Below are positions 26,844 to 35,983 of a stretch of DNA of 64,000 bases, piece by piece. Source of the stretch: CAWCAL01 sp963695075 (GTDB lineage Bacteria; Actinomycetota; Acidimicrobiia; Acidimicrobiales; CAWCAL01); NCBI GenBank assembly GCA_963695075.1, contig CAVOFR010000007.1, positions 434,001 through 498,000 of the forward strand. Direction: 5' to 3'. How positions within the stretch are numbered: the first letter of the stretch is position 1; each line of letters opens with the position of its first letter. The position numbers and the translations under genes were made by a program. The notes beneath the pieces are model-generated. The model made no database searches, was not told where the DNA came from, and was given only the letters and a program-made list of their open reading frames with translations.

Positions 26844-27617
26844 CTACTTCTGTCCGGAGAGCACGCGGTTCTTGATCTTGGCTTTGATGTAGTCGCGGTT
26901 CAGGTATGCGATGAAGTCGAGACTGATCTCTTTGGGACAGGCTTCGGTGCACTCACCGTGGTTCGTACAGAATCCGAAGAACTCCTCCATCGTCTCGACC
27001 ATGTCGACGGTCCGGGCCCAGCGCTCGGGCTGGCCCTGGGGGAGCAGGTTGAGCTGCTGGAGTTTGGCCGAGGTGAAGAGCTGGGCGGCGCTGTTGGGGC
27101 AGGCTGCGACACAGGCGCCGCAACCGATGCACGCGGCGGCGTCCATCGCCGCCTCGGCCGCGTCGGGCGGAACGGGAACGAGGTTGGCATCCGGAGCGCT
27201 ACCGGTGCGCACTGAGACGTACCCGCCGGCCTCGATGATGCGGTCGAAGGGCGATCGGTCGACCATCAGGTCCTTGATGATCGGAAACGAGGTGGCCCGC
27301 CACGGCTCGATCACGATCTCGTCGCCATCGTCGAATTTCCGCATGTGGAGCTGACAGGTCGCCGTCGCCTTCTCGGGTCCGTGAGCGCGACCGTTGATCA
27401 TTACGCCACAGGTTCCGCAGATGCCTTCCCGGCAGTCGTGGTCGAACACGATGGGTTCCTCGTCAGCCTCGATCAGCCGTTCGTTGACCAGGTCGAGCAT
27501 CTCGAGGAAGGAGGCATCCGCGCTGATCCCGTCGGCGTCCAGATCCTGGAATCGACCGGTGTCGTCGGGGCCGTTCTGGCGCCAGATCCTGAGCTTGAGG
27601 TTGAGCGTCTTCGCCAT
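26844..27617 (-). CDS. sdhB: Succinate dehydrogenase iron-sulfur subunit
   Basis: 257 aa. N-terminal 2Fe-2S domain with CREGICGTCGVMING; C-terminal domain with CIGCGACVAACPNS (4Fe-4S) and CTNHGECTEACPKEI (3Fe-4S/4Fe-4S). ATG 27617; an open frame further upstream lies antisense-like inside sdhA and is not part of the protein. Last gene of sdhCAB. It carries electrons from SdhA to the quinone site. Confidence 0.97.
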   Translation of the reverse strand: MAKTLNLKLRIWRQNGPDDTGRFQDLDADGISADASFLEMLDLVNERLIEADEEPIVFDHDCREGICGTCGVMINGRAHGPEKATATCQLHMRKFDDGDEIVIEPWRATSFPIIKDLMVDRSPFDRIIEAGGYVSVRTGSAPDANLVPVPPDAAEAAMDAAACIGCGACVAACPNSAAQLFTSAKLQQLNLLPQGQPERWARTVDMVETMEEFFGFCTNHGECTEACPKEISLDFIAYLNRDYIKAKIKNRVLSGQK

Positions 27618-27625
27618 GCCGTCTC

Positions 27626-29548
27626 CTACTTGTACGACCGGGTCGTGAGCTCGACGTATTCGAACTCGAGGTCTTCCTTGTTGAGCTCCTGGGCCTGGTC
27701 GGGACCCTGCCACTCCCAGGCCGCGACGTACTTGAAGTTCTCGTCGTCGCGTTTCGCTTCGCCCTCTTCGTCCTGGGATTCCTCGCGGAAGTGACCACCG
27801 CAGGACTCCTCGCGGTGTAGCGCGTCGCGGACCTTCAGTTCGGCAAGCTCCATGAAGTCGTCGACCCGCCCGACCTTTTCGAGCGACTGGTTGAGCGATT
27901 CGTTGTCGCCGAGGACCCGTACGTTCTGGCGGAATTCGTCGCGCAGGGTCGGGATCTCGGACAGGGCCTTCTCGAGACCCGTCTTGTTGCGGGCCATGCC
28001 GCAGTAGTCCCAGACCAGCTTGCCGAGCTCGCGGTGGTAGTGCTCGACCGACTTGGTCCCTCCGACGGCCAGCCAATGCCGGGTGCGGTCGTCGACTTTC
28101 GCGGCTTCGATGGCAAAGGCGGGATCGTCGGTGGGCACGGGGTCGGTGCCCAGTTGGCCGGCCAGGTAGTTGCTGACCGTGTAGGGCGCCACGAAATAGC
28201 CGTCGGCCAGACCCTGCATGAGGGCCGAGGCCCCGAGTCGGTTGGCACCGTGGTCGCTGAAGTTGCACTCGCCGAGCGCGAAGAGGCCGGGGATCGTCGT
28301 CTGCAATTCGTAGTCGACCCAGAGGCCGCCCATCGTGTAGTGGGTGGCGGGGAAGATCCGCATCGGGACGGTGTAGGGGTCCTCGCCCGTGATCCGTTCG
28401 TACATGTCGAACAGGTTCCCGTACTTCGCCTCGATGCTCGCCCTGCCCTCACGCTCGATCGCGGCGGCGAAGTCGAGGTAGACGCCGTTCTTGAGCTCAC
28501 CGACGCCCTGGCCGGCGTCGACGACCGTCTTGGCGTTGCGGGACGCGACGTCCCGGGGCACGAGGTTGCCGAACGCGGGGTAGCGCTCCTCGAGGTAGTA
28601 GTAGCGCTCTTCCTCGGAGATGTCGCCGGCGGCTCGGGTCTCGTCACGGTCACGGGGCACCCAGATGCGGCCGTCGTTGCGCAACGACTCGGACATGAGC
28701 GTGAGCTTCGACTGGAAGTCGTCGGCGACCGGGATGCACGTGGGGTGGATCTGCGTGTAGCAGGGGTTGGCGAACGCCGCCCCCTTGCGATGGGCCCGCC
28801 AGGCGGCGGTGGCGTTGCAGGCCATCGCGTTGGTCGACAGGTAGTAGACGTTGCCGTATCCGCCGGTGGCGAGGACGACCGCGTGGCCGCTGTGGGCGGC
28901 GACCTCACCGGTGCTGAGGTCGCGGGTGACGATGCCGCGGGCGACGCCGTCCTTGACCACCAGGTCGAGCATCTCGGTGCGGTTGTAGAGCGTGCACGTG
29001 CCGGCCGCGATCTGGCGGGCCAGCGCCTGGTAGGCGCCCAGCAGGAGCTGCTGGCCGGTCTGGCCGCGGGTGTAGAAGGTGCGGGACACCTGGGCGCCGC
29101 CGAATGACCTGTTGGCCAGCAGACCGCCGTACTCGCGATTGAACGGGACGCCCTGTGCCGTGCACTGGTCGATGATGTTCCCGGAGACCTCGGCCAGGCG
29201 GTAGACGTTCGACTCGCGGCTGCGGTAGTCGCCCCCCTTCACGGTGTCGTAGAAGAGCCGGTAGACGCTGTCGCCGTCGTTGGTGTAGTTCTTCGCCGCG
29301 TTGATCCCGCCCTGGGCGGCGATCGAGTGCGCTCGCCGAGGCGAGTCGTGGTAGGTGAAGACCTTGACGTTGTAACCCATCTCGCCGAGGGAGGCTGCCG
29401 CGGACGCACCGGCCAGGCCCGTCCCGACGACGATGATCTCGAACTTGCGTCGGTTGCTGGGGTTGACCAGCTTCATGTCGAACTTGTGGTTGGTCCACCG
29501 GTCGGCGATGTCGCCTTCGGGGGTCTTGGCGTCGAGTGTCAGGGTCAT
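27626..29548 (-). CDS. sdhA: Succinate dehydrogenase flavoprotein subunit
   Basis: 640 aa. FAD Rossmann motif VVGTGLAGASAAASLGEMG, the histidyl-FAD region SIAAQGGINAAKN, the catalytic HPTCIP and the ALGECNFSDHGANRLG segment are intact. Its length and sequence match the non-canonical type paired with a fused cytochrome b (as in b558-type Sdh). AGGAGG lies a few bases before ATG 29548. Start overlaps sdhC stop (ATGA). Confidence 0.97.
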   Translation of the reverse strand: MTLTLDAKTPEGDIADRWTNHKFDMKLVNPSNRRKFEIIVVGTGLAGASAAASLGEMGYNVKVFTYHDSPRRAHSIAAQGGINAAKNYTNDGDSVYRLFYDTVKGGDYRSRESNVYRLAEVSGNIIDQCTAQGVPFNREYGGLLANRSFGGAQVSRTFYTRGQTGQQLLLGAYQALARQIAAGTCTLYNRTEMLDLVVKDGVARGIVTRDLSTGEVAAHSGHAVVLATGGYGNVYYLSTNAMACNATAAWRAHRKGAAFANPCYTQIHPTCIPVADDFQSKLTLMSESLRNDGRIWVPRDRDETRAAGDISEEERYYYLEERYPAFGNLVPRDVASRNAKTVVDAGQGVGELKNGVYLDFAAAIEREGRASIEAKYGNLFDMYERITGEDPYTVPMRIFPATHYTMGGLWVDYELQTTIPGLFALGECNFSDHGANRLGASALMQGLADGYFVAPYTVSNYLAGQLGTDPVPTDDPAFAIEAAKVDDRTRHWLAVGGTKSVEHYHRELGKLVWDYCGMARNKTGLEKALSEIPTLRDEFRQNVRVLGDNESLNQSLEKVGRVDDFMELAELKVRDALHREESCGGHFREESQDEEGEAKRDDENFKYVAAWEWQGPDQAQELNKEDLEFEYVELTTRSYK

Positions 29549-30384
29549 GCGGACTCCTCCTCGACCTCTTCGGTGGCGTCGGGTGGGATGGGGGTGGTGC
29601 GGTCGTCCTCGGAGATGAGGCCGGCCTGCACCATGATCGGGAAGCTCAGGTTGCCGATCAGCAGGATTCCGGCGATCCCGACGGACAGCCCGCGCCTGGC
29701 CTTGTTGATCTTGGGGTTGTTGATACCCAGGCTCTGGAACAGGCTGTACACGCCGTGGTACAGGTGGATCACCACGGCGATGTTGGCCAGGATGTAGATC
29801 CCGGCCACCACCGGGTTGCTGAAGCTCTCGACGACGTTGTGATACGGGTCACCCGCCACCCATTCATCCTTGCTGTTCGGGGCCCGGCCCCACGTGAGGT
29901 CGGCCAGGTGGAACAGCAGGTAGAGGGCGATGATCGGTCCGGTCCAGCGCATGGTCCGTGACGCGAAGTTGGCCGCGATGTAGTCCTGTTTGCTGGCGTA
30001 CTTCTTGTTGCCGGTGACCGGGTCGATCTCGTCGCTGGTGCGTCCGCCCATGGCCCTCAGCGAATAGGCGGCGTGGATGTGAAGGGCGAACATCACGATG
30101 AGTCCGACCCGCAGGAGCCAGAGCAGGAGGGTCCGGGGGACCAGTTCGCCGCCGATGCCGCGCAGTCCTTCGGCGTAGTGGCCGATCTGGGCCGGGCCCT
30201 CGTAGAGGTGGAGGTTCCCGATCATGTGGAAGACGACGAAGCCGACCAGGCCCAGTCCGGTGAGGGCCATCACCCACTTCTTGCCCACCGCTGACTGGTA
30301 GAGGCAGAGCGGCCATGGCAATTCGCGCCCGGGGCGCGGGCGGACCGGCTGGACCCCCCGAGGCGGGGGAGTGGTCGTGGTCAT
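29545..30384 (-). CDS. sdhC: Succinate dehydrogenase cytochrome b subunit (fused, b558 family)
   Basis: 279 aa with five membrane helices, including KKWVMALTGLGLVGFVVFHM and LALHIHAAY-like FALHIHAAYSLRAMG, with heme-ligand histidines in several helices. No separate sdhD is present, as expected for the single-subunit diheme type. I use ATG 30384 with GGGAGA upstream; the first ~30 residues are Pro/Thr-rich. First gene of the operon. Confidence 0.92.
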   Translation of the reverse strand: MTTTTPPPRGVQPVRPRPGRELPWPLCLYQSAVGKKWVMALTGLGLVGFVVFHMIGNLHLYEGPAQIGHYAEGLRGIGGELVPRTLLLWLLRVGLIVMFALHIHAAYSLRAMGGRTSDEIDPVTGNKKYASKQDYIAANFASRTMRWTGPIIALYLLFHLADLTWGRAPNSKDEWVAGDPYHNVVESFSNPVVAGIYILANIAVVIHLYHGVYSLFQSLGINNPKINKARRGLSVGIAGILLIGNLSFPIMVQAGLISEDDRTTPIPPDATEEVEEESA

Positions 30385-30454
30385 GCGTTGTCTCCCAAGT
30401 GACGTCCCAGGCTCCTGGATGGTCTCGAACCTAGCGATACGGTCGGAGGGGCGC

Positions 30455-31192
30455 CTAGTTGTCGTCGTCCCCGGTCCCGCCGTCGAGCTCGGCGAGCATT
30501 CCGGCGACGAGGATGTCGATCCCCTGGTGGAAGATCTCGTCCAGGTCGGTGCCGAGCAGGTACGTGACGTACTCCGCGAACAATGGTCCGCTGGGGAGCT
30601 CGGTGAGGATGTCCGACATCCGTTCGACGGCCAGGTCCCGGGGCGTTCCGGCGCCCGTTCGCTCTGCGAGATCGGCGGCGGCCGCGACGCCGGCACGCAC
30701 GATGGTGAAGAAGGCGAGCAGGTTCACCTGGAGTGCGGCACGAGGCGGGGCGAAGCCGGCGTCCACTCCTACTTGCATCCCCTTTTCGATGAGCGTACCG
30801 AGCGAGACCGGGTAGCGCTGGGTGGCATAGATCTCGAAAGCGACGCCCGGATACCCCCTCAGTCCGTCGTAGAGCGCGTCGGTGAGCGCCCGGACCGAAG
30901 CACCGAAATCGCCGGTGGTGGCGGCGCCGGCGATGGGATCGACGACGCGATCCACGACCAGTTCGACGAGCTCGGCCTTCGAGCCCACGTACCAGTAGAG
31001 CGCCATCGGCGTGACGTCGAGGGCCGTGGCCAGCGTCTTCATGCGAAGGGAATCGAGGCCGTGCTCACGTACAAGCTCGACCGCGGCGTCCACGACGATG
31101 TCCTGGCTCAGACGCGGCCCGTCGGGATGGGCTCCGCCGGGACCCCGGGGGGTGGAGGAAGGGTCAGCGGGATCGTCGGCCGAGGCGCTCAT
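30455..31192 (-). CDS. TetR-family transcriptional regulator
   Basis: 245 aa. HTH region DIVVDAAVELVREHGLDSLRMKTLATALDVTPMALYWYVGSKAEL, with a C-terminal TetR_C-like ligand domain (RALTDALYDGLRGYPGVAF). ATG 31192 with GAAGAG just upstream. A perfect 6-bp-arm palindrome lies between it and the divergent lipoprotein gene, so it probably controls both. Confidence 0.9.
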   Translation of the reverse strand: MSASADDPADPSSTPRGPGGAHPDGPRLSQDIVVDAAVELVREHGLDSLRMKTLATALDVTPMALYWYVGSKAELVELVVDRVVDPIAGAATTGDFGASVRALTDALYDGLRGYPGVAFEIYATQRYPVSLGTLIEKGMQVGVDAGFAPPRAALQVNLLAFFTIVRAGVAAAADLAERTGAGTPRDLAVERMSDILTELPSGPLFAEYVTYLLGTDLDEIFHQGIDILVAGMLAELDGGTGDDDN

Positions 31193-31240
31193 CTCTTCGA
31201 TTCTGGCCGCGCCCCGGTTGAGGACCGGGGATTTCCTGTT

Positions 31241-31274
31241 TTGACAGCAGGGTGGCATTATAGATTACATAATG
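31241..31274. promoter_or_regulatory. TetR operator and divergent promoter elements
   Basis: CATTAT-N7-ATAATG (31256-31274) is a perfect inverted repeat. It contains the minus-strand -10 TATAAT (31262-31257) for tetR. A plus-strand consensus -35, TTGACA (31241-31246), lies just upstream, with an AT-rich block (CATAAT at 31268-31273) as possible -10 though spacing is long. Confidence 0.6.
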
Positions 31275-31328
31275 CAGGTCGAGTGAAGACTTGACCGGAT
31301 CTGGTAGCTAGACGAGAGAAGGCAGACC

Positions 31329-31877
31329 ATGACCACCGAAATCGGACAGCAAGTCCATCGGGCGTTGCCCGGCAGCACTGCAGAGCAGCGCCGCCGGCGC
31401 ATGTGGGCACCGATCGCGCTGTTCGCCGCCTTCGCTCTGTTCGCGACGGCGTGCGGCGACGAGCTCCGCTTCGATCTGAACGGTGACATCGCCGTCGACA
31501 TCGTCGACGACGAGGTCATCGGCAGCATCTCCATCGACGAGTCGTTCAAGTGTGGGGACGACCGGATCACGAGCATCACCGGGACCGGGACGGTCCCCTA
31601 CGGGAATGCCGACAAGACGGCCAACTTCAACATCAACATCGTCCTGAACGATCTCTGCCACTACGTCGGCCTGATCGAGCTCGGCTTCCCCGGCGAGCCG
31701 GGCGATCCCTACCCGATCTGCCAATTCGTGCAGTTCGACGCGATCACGAAGTTCCAGCGCAACGGTAAGCACGGTGTCACAGGATTCGGTGGAACCGACC
31801 AGAGCTGTCGCAGCACCGGTCCGGTCACGCTGCACAACTTCGTCATCCTGGATGAGGACTACACGCCGAGCACCTGA
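31329..31877 (+). CDS. Predicted lipoprotein of unknown function
   Basis: 182 aa. A basic N-region (AEQRRRRMW), a hydrophobic helix IALFAAFALFATA and a lipobox ATAC|GD predict a lipid-anchored exported protein, although the N-region is long (about 30 residues). The mature domain has four further Cys (KCGDD, DLCHY, PICQF, QSCRS), perhaps two disulfides. RBS GAGAGAAGG before ATG 31329. Divergent from TetR; no family recognised. Confidence 0.7.
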   Translation: MTTEIGQQVHRALPGSTAEQRRRRMWAPIALFAAFALFATACGDELRFDLNGDIAVDIVDDEVIGSISIDESFKCGDDRITSITGTGTVPYGNADKTANFNINIVLNDLCHYVGLIELGFPGEPGDPYPICQFVQFDAITKFQRNGKHGVTGFGGTDQSCRSTGPVTLHNFVILDEDYTPST

Positions 31878-31966
31878 CCTTGCTCGGCACCGAGTTCCGG
31901 GTCGGGGTCGAGAGGCTCCCCGTTCCTCGATTCCCGACCCACCATTCCCCTACGCAGGTCGGGCCC

Positions 31967-32002
31967 CGAACTGCTACCGGATCTCGGACCGGTAGCAGTT
32001 CG
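31967..32002. terminator. 14-bp perfect hairpin at convergent junction
   Basis: CGAACTGCTACCGG and CCGGTAGCAGTTCG flank an 8-base loop. The minus-strand gene's last codons and TAG stop lie inside the stem. No T-tract. Probable bidirectional terminator. Confidence 0.6.
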
Positions 32003-34112
32003 TGGCGGTGGCTGATCCGGATGTGAGAACGAGGTCGAGCCGGACTGCACCCGGCTCGGCCGGCACGACGAACTCCAGAGCACCGATCCGGACACATTCG
32101 TCGGCCGGGATCGTGCCGGTCCAGCGCTGCTCGTGGCCACCGCCCGTCCACGAGACCGCCGCGCTCACGTCGGCTCCGTCTATGTCGAGGCGCTCATCGC
32201 TGACCACGTGTACGTCCAGACCGACGGTCTCGCCCGGATACAGGTGAGCGGGAAGGCGGTCCGCGACGACGATCACCGGAGCACACGCCGCGGCCATGGC
32301 GGCATACCCCAGCTTGGGACGACGCTCGTGATCGAGAACCGACCAGGTGACCGATGGATTCGTGTCGGCGAAGCAGAACTGCGCGAACCCGCCGGTCGGT
32401 CGATACTTGAGTCGGCGGAGCGTTTCGATGTGTCGCCGGATCAGCGTGGCCTGGTACCGCTGCGTGGCTGCGGCCCACTCGGCGAAGGTGGAGTAGCGCT
32501 CCGGTGGGACGTGGCGATCGAAGGACGCCTTCTGGAGGCTGTACCGCTCGGCCAGGCGCTCCCAGTCGAGATCGGGCCACGCTTCGGGATCACAGAAGTC
32601 GGCCTCGTCCGGGACGGCCTGGGCGCCGAATTCGCTGACGAATCGGGCCAGGCGGGGCATGGTGGCGAGTATGCGGGGCAGGTCGCGTTCATCGCCGTGG
32701 TACCAGCCGAAGTACAGGTGGCTGTCGGTGCCATCGAGCTGCGGAGGATGAGGAAGCACACCGGAGTGAGCGATCACCGGCCGACTGCTGTCGGACTTGG
32801 AGATCACCCGCTTGATCGAGGCATCGAGCCGGGTCTTGTTCCATGTTGGGAGCTGATGGGCGACGATCCCCCGGGCGACGATCCGGCGTTGCTTCTTCGG
32901 GTCGGCCACCACTCGAGGGTCGATGTCGATGGCGAACGGCTCGTTGTGACCGCACCAGATGGCGACCGACGGGTGGTGGGCGAGGAGGTCGACCATCTCG
33001 CGGGCCTGGCGTCGGGCTTGTCCGCGCACCTGACGGGCATAGCCCCACTGGAGGGGGAAGTCCTGCCAGAGGAGGAGGCCGGCCTCGTCGGCGCAGTCGT
33101 AGAGCTCGGGGCGGCTGATGTGGGCGTGGATGCGCAGGAAGTCGAGTCCGGCATCGGTCGCCAGGTCGACATCGCGGCGAAAGTCTTCTTCGGTGGCCTC
33201 GGCCAGATCCAACCGTGCCGGTCCCTGGTTGGAGCCCTTGAGGAAGAGCCGCTCGCCATTCACCGACGCGATCCAGTTCCGCAGCTCGATGGTGCGGAGA
33301 CCGATCCGGTGGGAACGACCGTCGGATCGTCCACCGTCGCGTTCGTGCACGGAGACCTCGATCTCGTGGAGGTCGGGCGCGCCCAGCGCACGGGGCCACC
33401 AGCGCTCGGGATTCTCGACGGTGACTTCCCACTCGACACGATTCTCTCCGGCCGCGAGCTGATGGACCTGGTCGTGTCGTTCGACCTGGCCGTTCGGGCG
33501 TCGGAGGGTGGTGACCAGGTCCACGTCGCCGGCCTCGGAAGCGCTGAGTACGACGCGGAGCGCGATGATCGCCCGTTCGGCCGACGCATCGGTACAAACG
33601 CAGCGGTAGTGATGGATTCGGACCGGGCCGGTTCGTGCGATGCGAACGGGACGCCATACACCGCCGGCGTTCCACCTCGGATCCATGGCATCCCAGTGAT
33701 CGAACACCCCGGTGATGTTCCGCTTGGCGGTCCGGTCGCCGGGAGGAGAGCTCGCCACCTCGAGGGCGAGGAGGTGCTCGTCACCATCGGCGAGCTGGTC
33801 GGTGACCTCGAAGCGGTGTGGAAAGAAGTAGCCCTCGGTGTCACCGAGGTACGCGTCGTCGAGGTAGACGTCACTCTGGTAGAAGATCCCGTCGAATTCC
33901 AGCCACGCCCGCTGACCGGGTTCGAGCGGATCGGCGGTGAAGGCACGGCGGTAGAGGAGCGGACCGTCGGTCCGGGAGAAGACCGGGGTCGAGCGCCAGT
34001 GGCCGGGGACCTCGACCGGGTGCCAGTGCTCGGCATCGAAGGACGGTGCGGCGTAGACCCTGCGCAGGTTGTCGTCGGCGACGGCGGCCCGCCACGTTCC
34101 TCCGAGATCCAT
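31974..34112 (-). CDS. Glycoside hydrolase family 2 protein (beta-mannosidase-like)
   Basis: 712 aa, no signal peptide. N-terminal jelly-roll (LGGTWRAAVADDN to FPHRFEV), Ig-like domain, then TIM barrel. The general acid Glu is in IWCGHNEPF and the nucleophile Glu in RFVSEFGAQAV. Also LLLWQDFPLQWGYA, typical of the mannosidase/glucosaminidase branch. ATG 34112 begins the jelly-roll; TAGGTT sits 7 bases upstream. Substrate specificity uncertain among beta-mannoside and related sugars. Confidence 0.88.
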   Translation of the reverse strand: MDLGGTWRAAVADDNLRRVYAAPSFDAEHWHPVEVPGHWRSTPVFSRTDGPLLYRRAFTADPLEPGQRAWLEFDGIFYQSDVYLDDAYLGDTEGYFFPHRFEVTDQLADGDEHLLALEVASSPPGDRTAKRNITGVFDHWDAMDPRWNAGGVWRPVRIARTGPVRIHHYRCVCTDASAERAIIALRVVLSASEAGDVDLVTTLRRPNGQVERHDQVHQLAAGENRVEWEVTVENPERWWPRALGAPDLHEIEVSVHERDGGRSDGRSHRIGLRTIELRNWIASVNGERLFLKGSNQGPARLDLAEATEEDFRRDVDLATDAGLDFLRIHAHISRPELYDCADEAGLLLWQDFPLQWGYARQVRGQARRQAREMVDLLAHHPSVAIWCGHNEPFAIDIDPRVVADPKKQRRIVARGIVAHQLPTWNKTRLDASIKRVISKSDSSRPVIAHSGVLPHPPQLDGTDSHLYFGWYHGDERDLPRILATMPRLARFVSEFGAQAVPDEADFCDPEAWPDLDWERLAERYSLQKASFDRHVPPERYSTFAEWAAATQRYQATLIRRHIETLRRLKYRPTGGFAQFCFADTNPSVTWSVLDHERRPKLGYAAMAAACAPVIVVADRLPAHLYPGETVGLDVHVVSDERLDIDGADVSAAVSWTGGGHEQRWTGTIPADECVRIGALEFVVPAEPGAVRLDLVLTSGSATATNCYRSEIR

Positions 34113-34119
34113 CGAGCCG

Positions 34120-34125
34120 AACCTA
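34120..34125 (-). promoter_or_regulatory. Possible -10 of GH2 gene
   Basis: Minus-strand TAGGTT ends 7 bases before ATG 34112. An AGGTAGG overlapping it could instead serve as ribosome binding site, so the leaderless reading is uncertain. Confidence 0.3.
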
Positions 34126-34171
34126 CCTGTGTACGACCTCAGGTTCGATCCGGTCGGACCGATGTACAGGT

Positions 34172-35917
34172 GTGTCGAACGCGCAGCCACCGGGCGAGGA
34201 CTGGTACCGAACGGCCTTCGACGCGTCACCACTGGGCATGGCGCTGTACGGCCCCGCGGCCGATCTCGTGGGTGCGAACCCGGCGTTCCTCGACATGTAC
34301 CGCTCGTCGATCGATGACATGCGCAGCATCGAGGCGCTGTCCCTCGTCCACCCCGAGGATCGCGAGCTCGTCGCGTCCGACTTCATCCGTCTCGCCTCTC
34401 GCGAGATCGAGGCGGTGGACCGTGAGATCCGTTGTCAGCGGCCGGACGGGACGACCTTCCATTGTCGGTCGCGCGTCTCGACGCGCTGGTCCAGCGATGG
34501 TCGCTCCGCTCTGACAGTCGTGATCGTCGAGGATGTCACCGAGGCTCGCGAACGGACGCTGGCGCTCGAGCAGTCGGAGGAGGAGTTGCGGCGGAGCCAG
34601 GACGTCCTCGAGCACCAGGCGCGCCATGATCCGCTGACAGGTCTGGTCAACCGTGGGCATCTCGAACGGGAGCTGCCGCGCTGGATCAGCGAGGAACGGA
34701 TAGCGGCTCTGCTGTACCTGGATCTCGATCGCTTCAAGGAGGCCAACGACTCGTTGGGGCACTCCGCCGGTGACGAGCTGCTTCGCATCGTGGCGAGACG
34801 GATCGCCGGTGTATTGCGCCAGGGAGATCTGATCGCACGGCTCGGTGGTGACGAGTTCGTGGTGCTGCTCGGACCCGAGGCCGCAGCCGCTGGGCCATGG
34901 AACATAGCGGCCCGCATCCGACGCGCCGTGGCCGCCCCGTGCTGGATCGGTGACGAACAGGTGACGGTGACCGCTTCCATCGGCGTGGCCCGACCGAGCG
35001 ACCCGGGGACGACGGCCGAAGAGCTCCTGCGCCGCGGTGACCGAGCCATGTACGAGGCCAAGGCCCACGGGAGGGACAGGACCGAGGAGCTCGATGCACC
35101 CGCGGGGCCGGGGGAGCAGTCGCTTCTGGCCCGCCGGGGAGAGCTTCGCGGGGCTCTCGTCCGGAGCGAGCTCGAGCTGCACTACCAGCCGGAGGTGCTG
35201 TTGCAGGACAAGACGATCCGCGGGGCGGAGGCGCTGATCCGCTGGAACCACCCCACCCGCGGTCTGGTGTCCGCCGCGGCGTTCATAGGCCTGGCCGAGG
35301 ACGCCGGAATGATGCACGACATCGGGTCGTTCGTGATCCGCGATGCTTGCGAGGCGGCCCGGACCATGCAGACAGCGTTCGGTCCGGGCTTCACCACCAG
35401 GATCAACCTCTCGGCCCGCCAGCTCGACGACGACGACCTCGAGCTCACCCTCGACGACGCCATCCGAGCGTCCGGCGCTCGCCCCGAGAGCATCTGTCTG
35501 GAGATCACCGAGACGGCGGTCATGCGTGATGCCCACGTTGTCCTGCGGCGACTGCATTCGCTGAGCGATCGGGGATTCAAACTGGCGATCGACGACTTCG
35601 GGACCGGCTATTCGTCGCTCAGCTACCTCAAGCGCTTCCCGATCGACGTTCTCAAGATCGATCGGTCGTTCGTGAGCGGTCTTGGCGAGGATCCGCACGA
35701 GACGACGATCGTCGCCGCGATAGTGCAGATGGCCTCGGCCCTCGACCTCCAGGTCGTGGCCGAAGGGATCGAGACCGATCAACAGCGCGGCGAGCTGCTG
35801 CGACTCGGCTGCGAGCGAGGCCAGGGTTACCTCTTCGCCCGCCCCATGCCCCTGGAAGCGCTGCTCGCCGTACCAGGGGAGGCTGCGGAGCGGAGCGGAG
35901 CAGCGCCGAGGGTGTGA
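34172..35917 (+). CDS. PAS-GGDEF-EAL cyclic-di-GMP synthase/phosphodiesterase
   Basis: 581 aa, no membrane segment. PAS domain ~residues 10-130 (FDASPLGMALYG). GGDEF domain with intact GGDEF and an RQGD inhibitory site exactly five residues before it. EAL domain with EALIRW, DDFGTGYSSLSYLK and VVAEGIET, so the residues for phosphodiesterase activity are present. GTG 34172 chosen; upstream codons encode Arg-rich sequence overlapping the divergent GH2 gene. Both activities are predicted possible; the PAS ligand is unknown. Confidence 0.92.
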   Translation: MSNAQPPGEDWYRTAFDASPLGMALYGPAADLVGANPAFLDMYRSSIDDMRSIEALSLVHPEDRELVASDFIRLASREIEAVDREIRCQRPDGTTFHCRSRVSTRWSSDGRSALTVVIVEDVTEARERTLALEQSEEELRRSQDVLEHQARHDPLTGLVNRGHLERELPRWISEERIAALLYLDLDRFKEANDSLGHSAGDELLRIVARRIAGVLRQGDLIARLGGDEFVVLLGPEAAAAGPWNIAARIRRAVAAPCWIGDEQVTVTASIGVARPSDPGTTAEELLRRGDRAMYEAKAHGRDRTEELDAPAGPGEQSLLARRGELRGALVRSELELHYQPEVLLQDKTIRGAEALIRWNHPTRGLVSAAAFIGLAEDAGMMHDIGSFVIRDACEAARTMQTAFGPGFTTRINLSARQLDDDDLELTLDDAIRASGARPESICLEITETAVMRDAHVVLRRLHSLSDRGFKLAIDDFGTGYSSLSYLKRFPIDVLKIDRSFVSGLGEDPHETTIVAAIVQMASALDLQVVAEGIETDQQRGELLRLGCERGQGYLFARPMPLEALLAVPGEAAERSGAAPRV

Positions 35918-35971
35918 GTCGGGTGGCGAAGCCGGTGCGGCGGATTATCGCCGCACCAGGAGACACGGCGA

Positions 35972-35977
35972 TACCCT
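35972..35977 (+). promoter_or_regulatory. Predicted leaderless -10 of MoxR-like gene
   Basis: TACCCT ends 6 bases before ATG 35984; no ribosome binding site. Confidence 0.45.
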
Positions 35978-35983
35978 GCGGCC

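Noticed and set aside
34130..34160. AGGTTCGATCC resembling a tRNA T-loop between the GH2 and GGDEF genes.
   Set aside because: No acceptor stem, anticodon arm or CCA fits within the 59-base gap.
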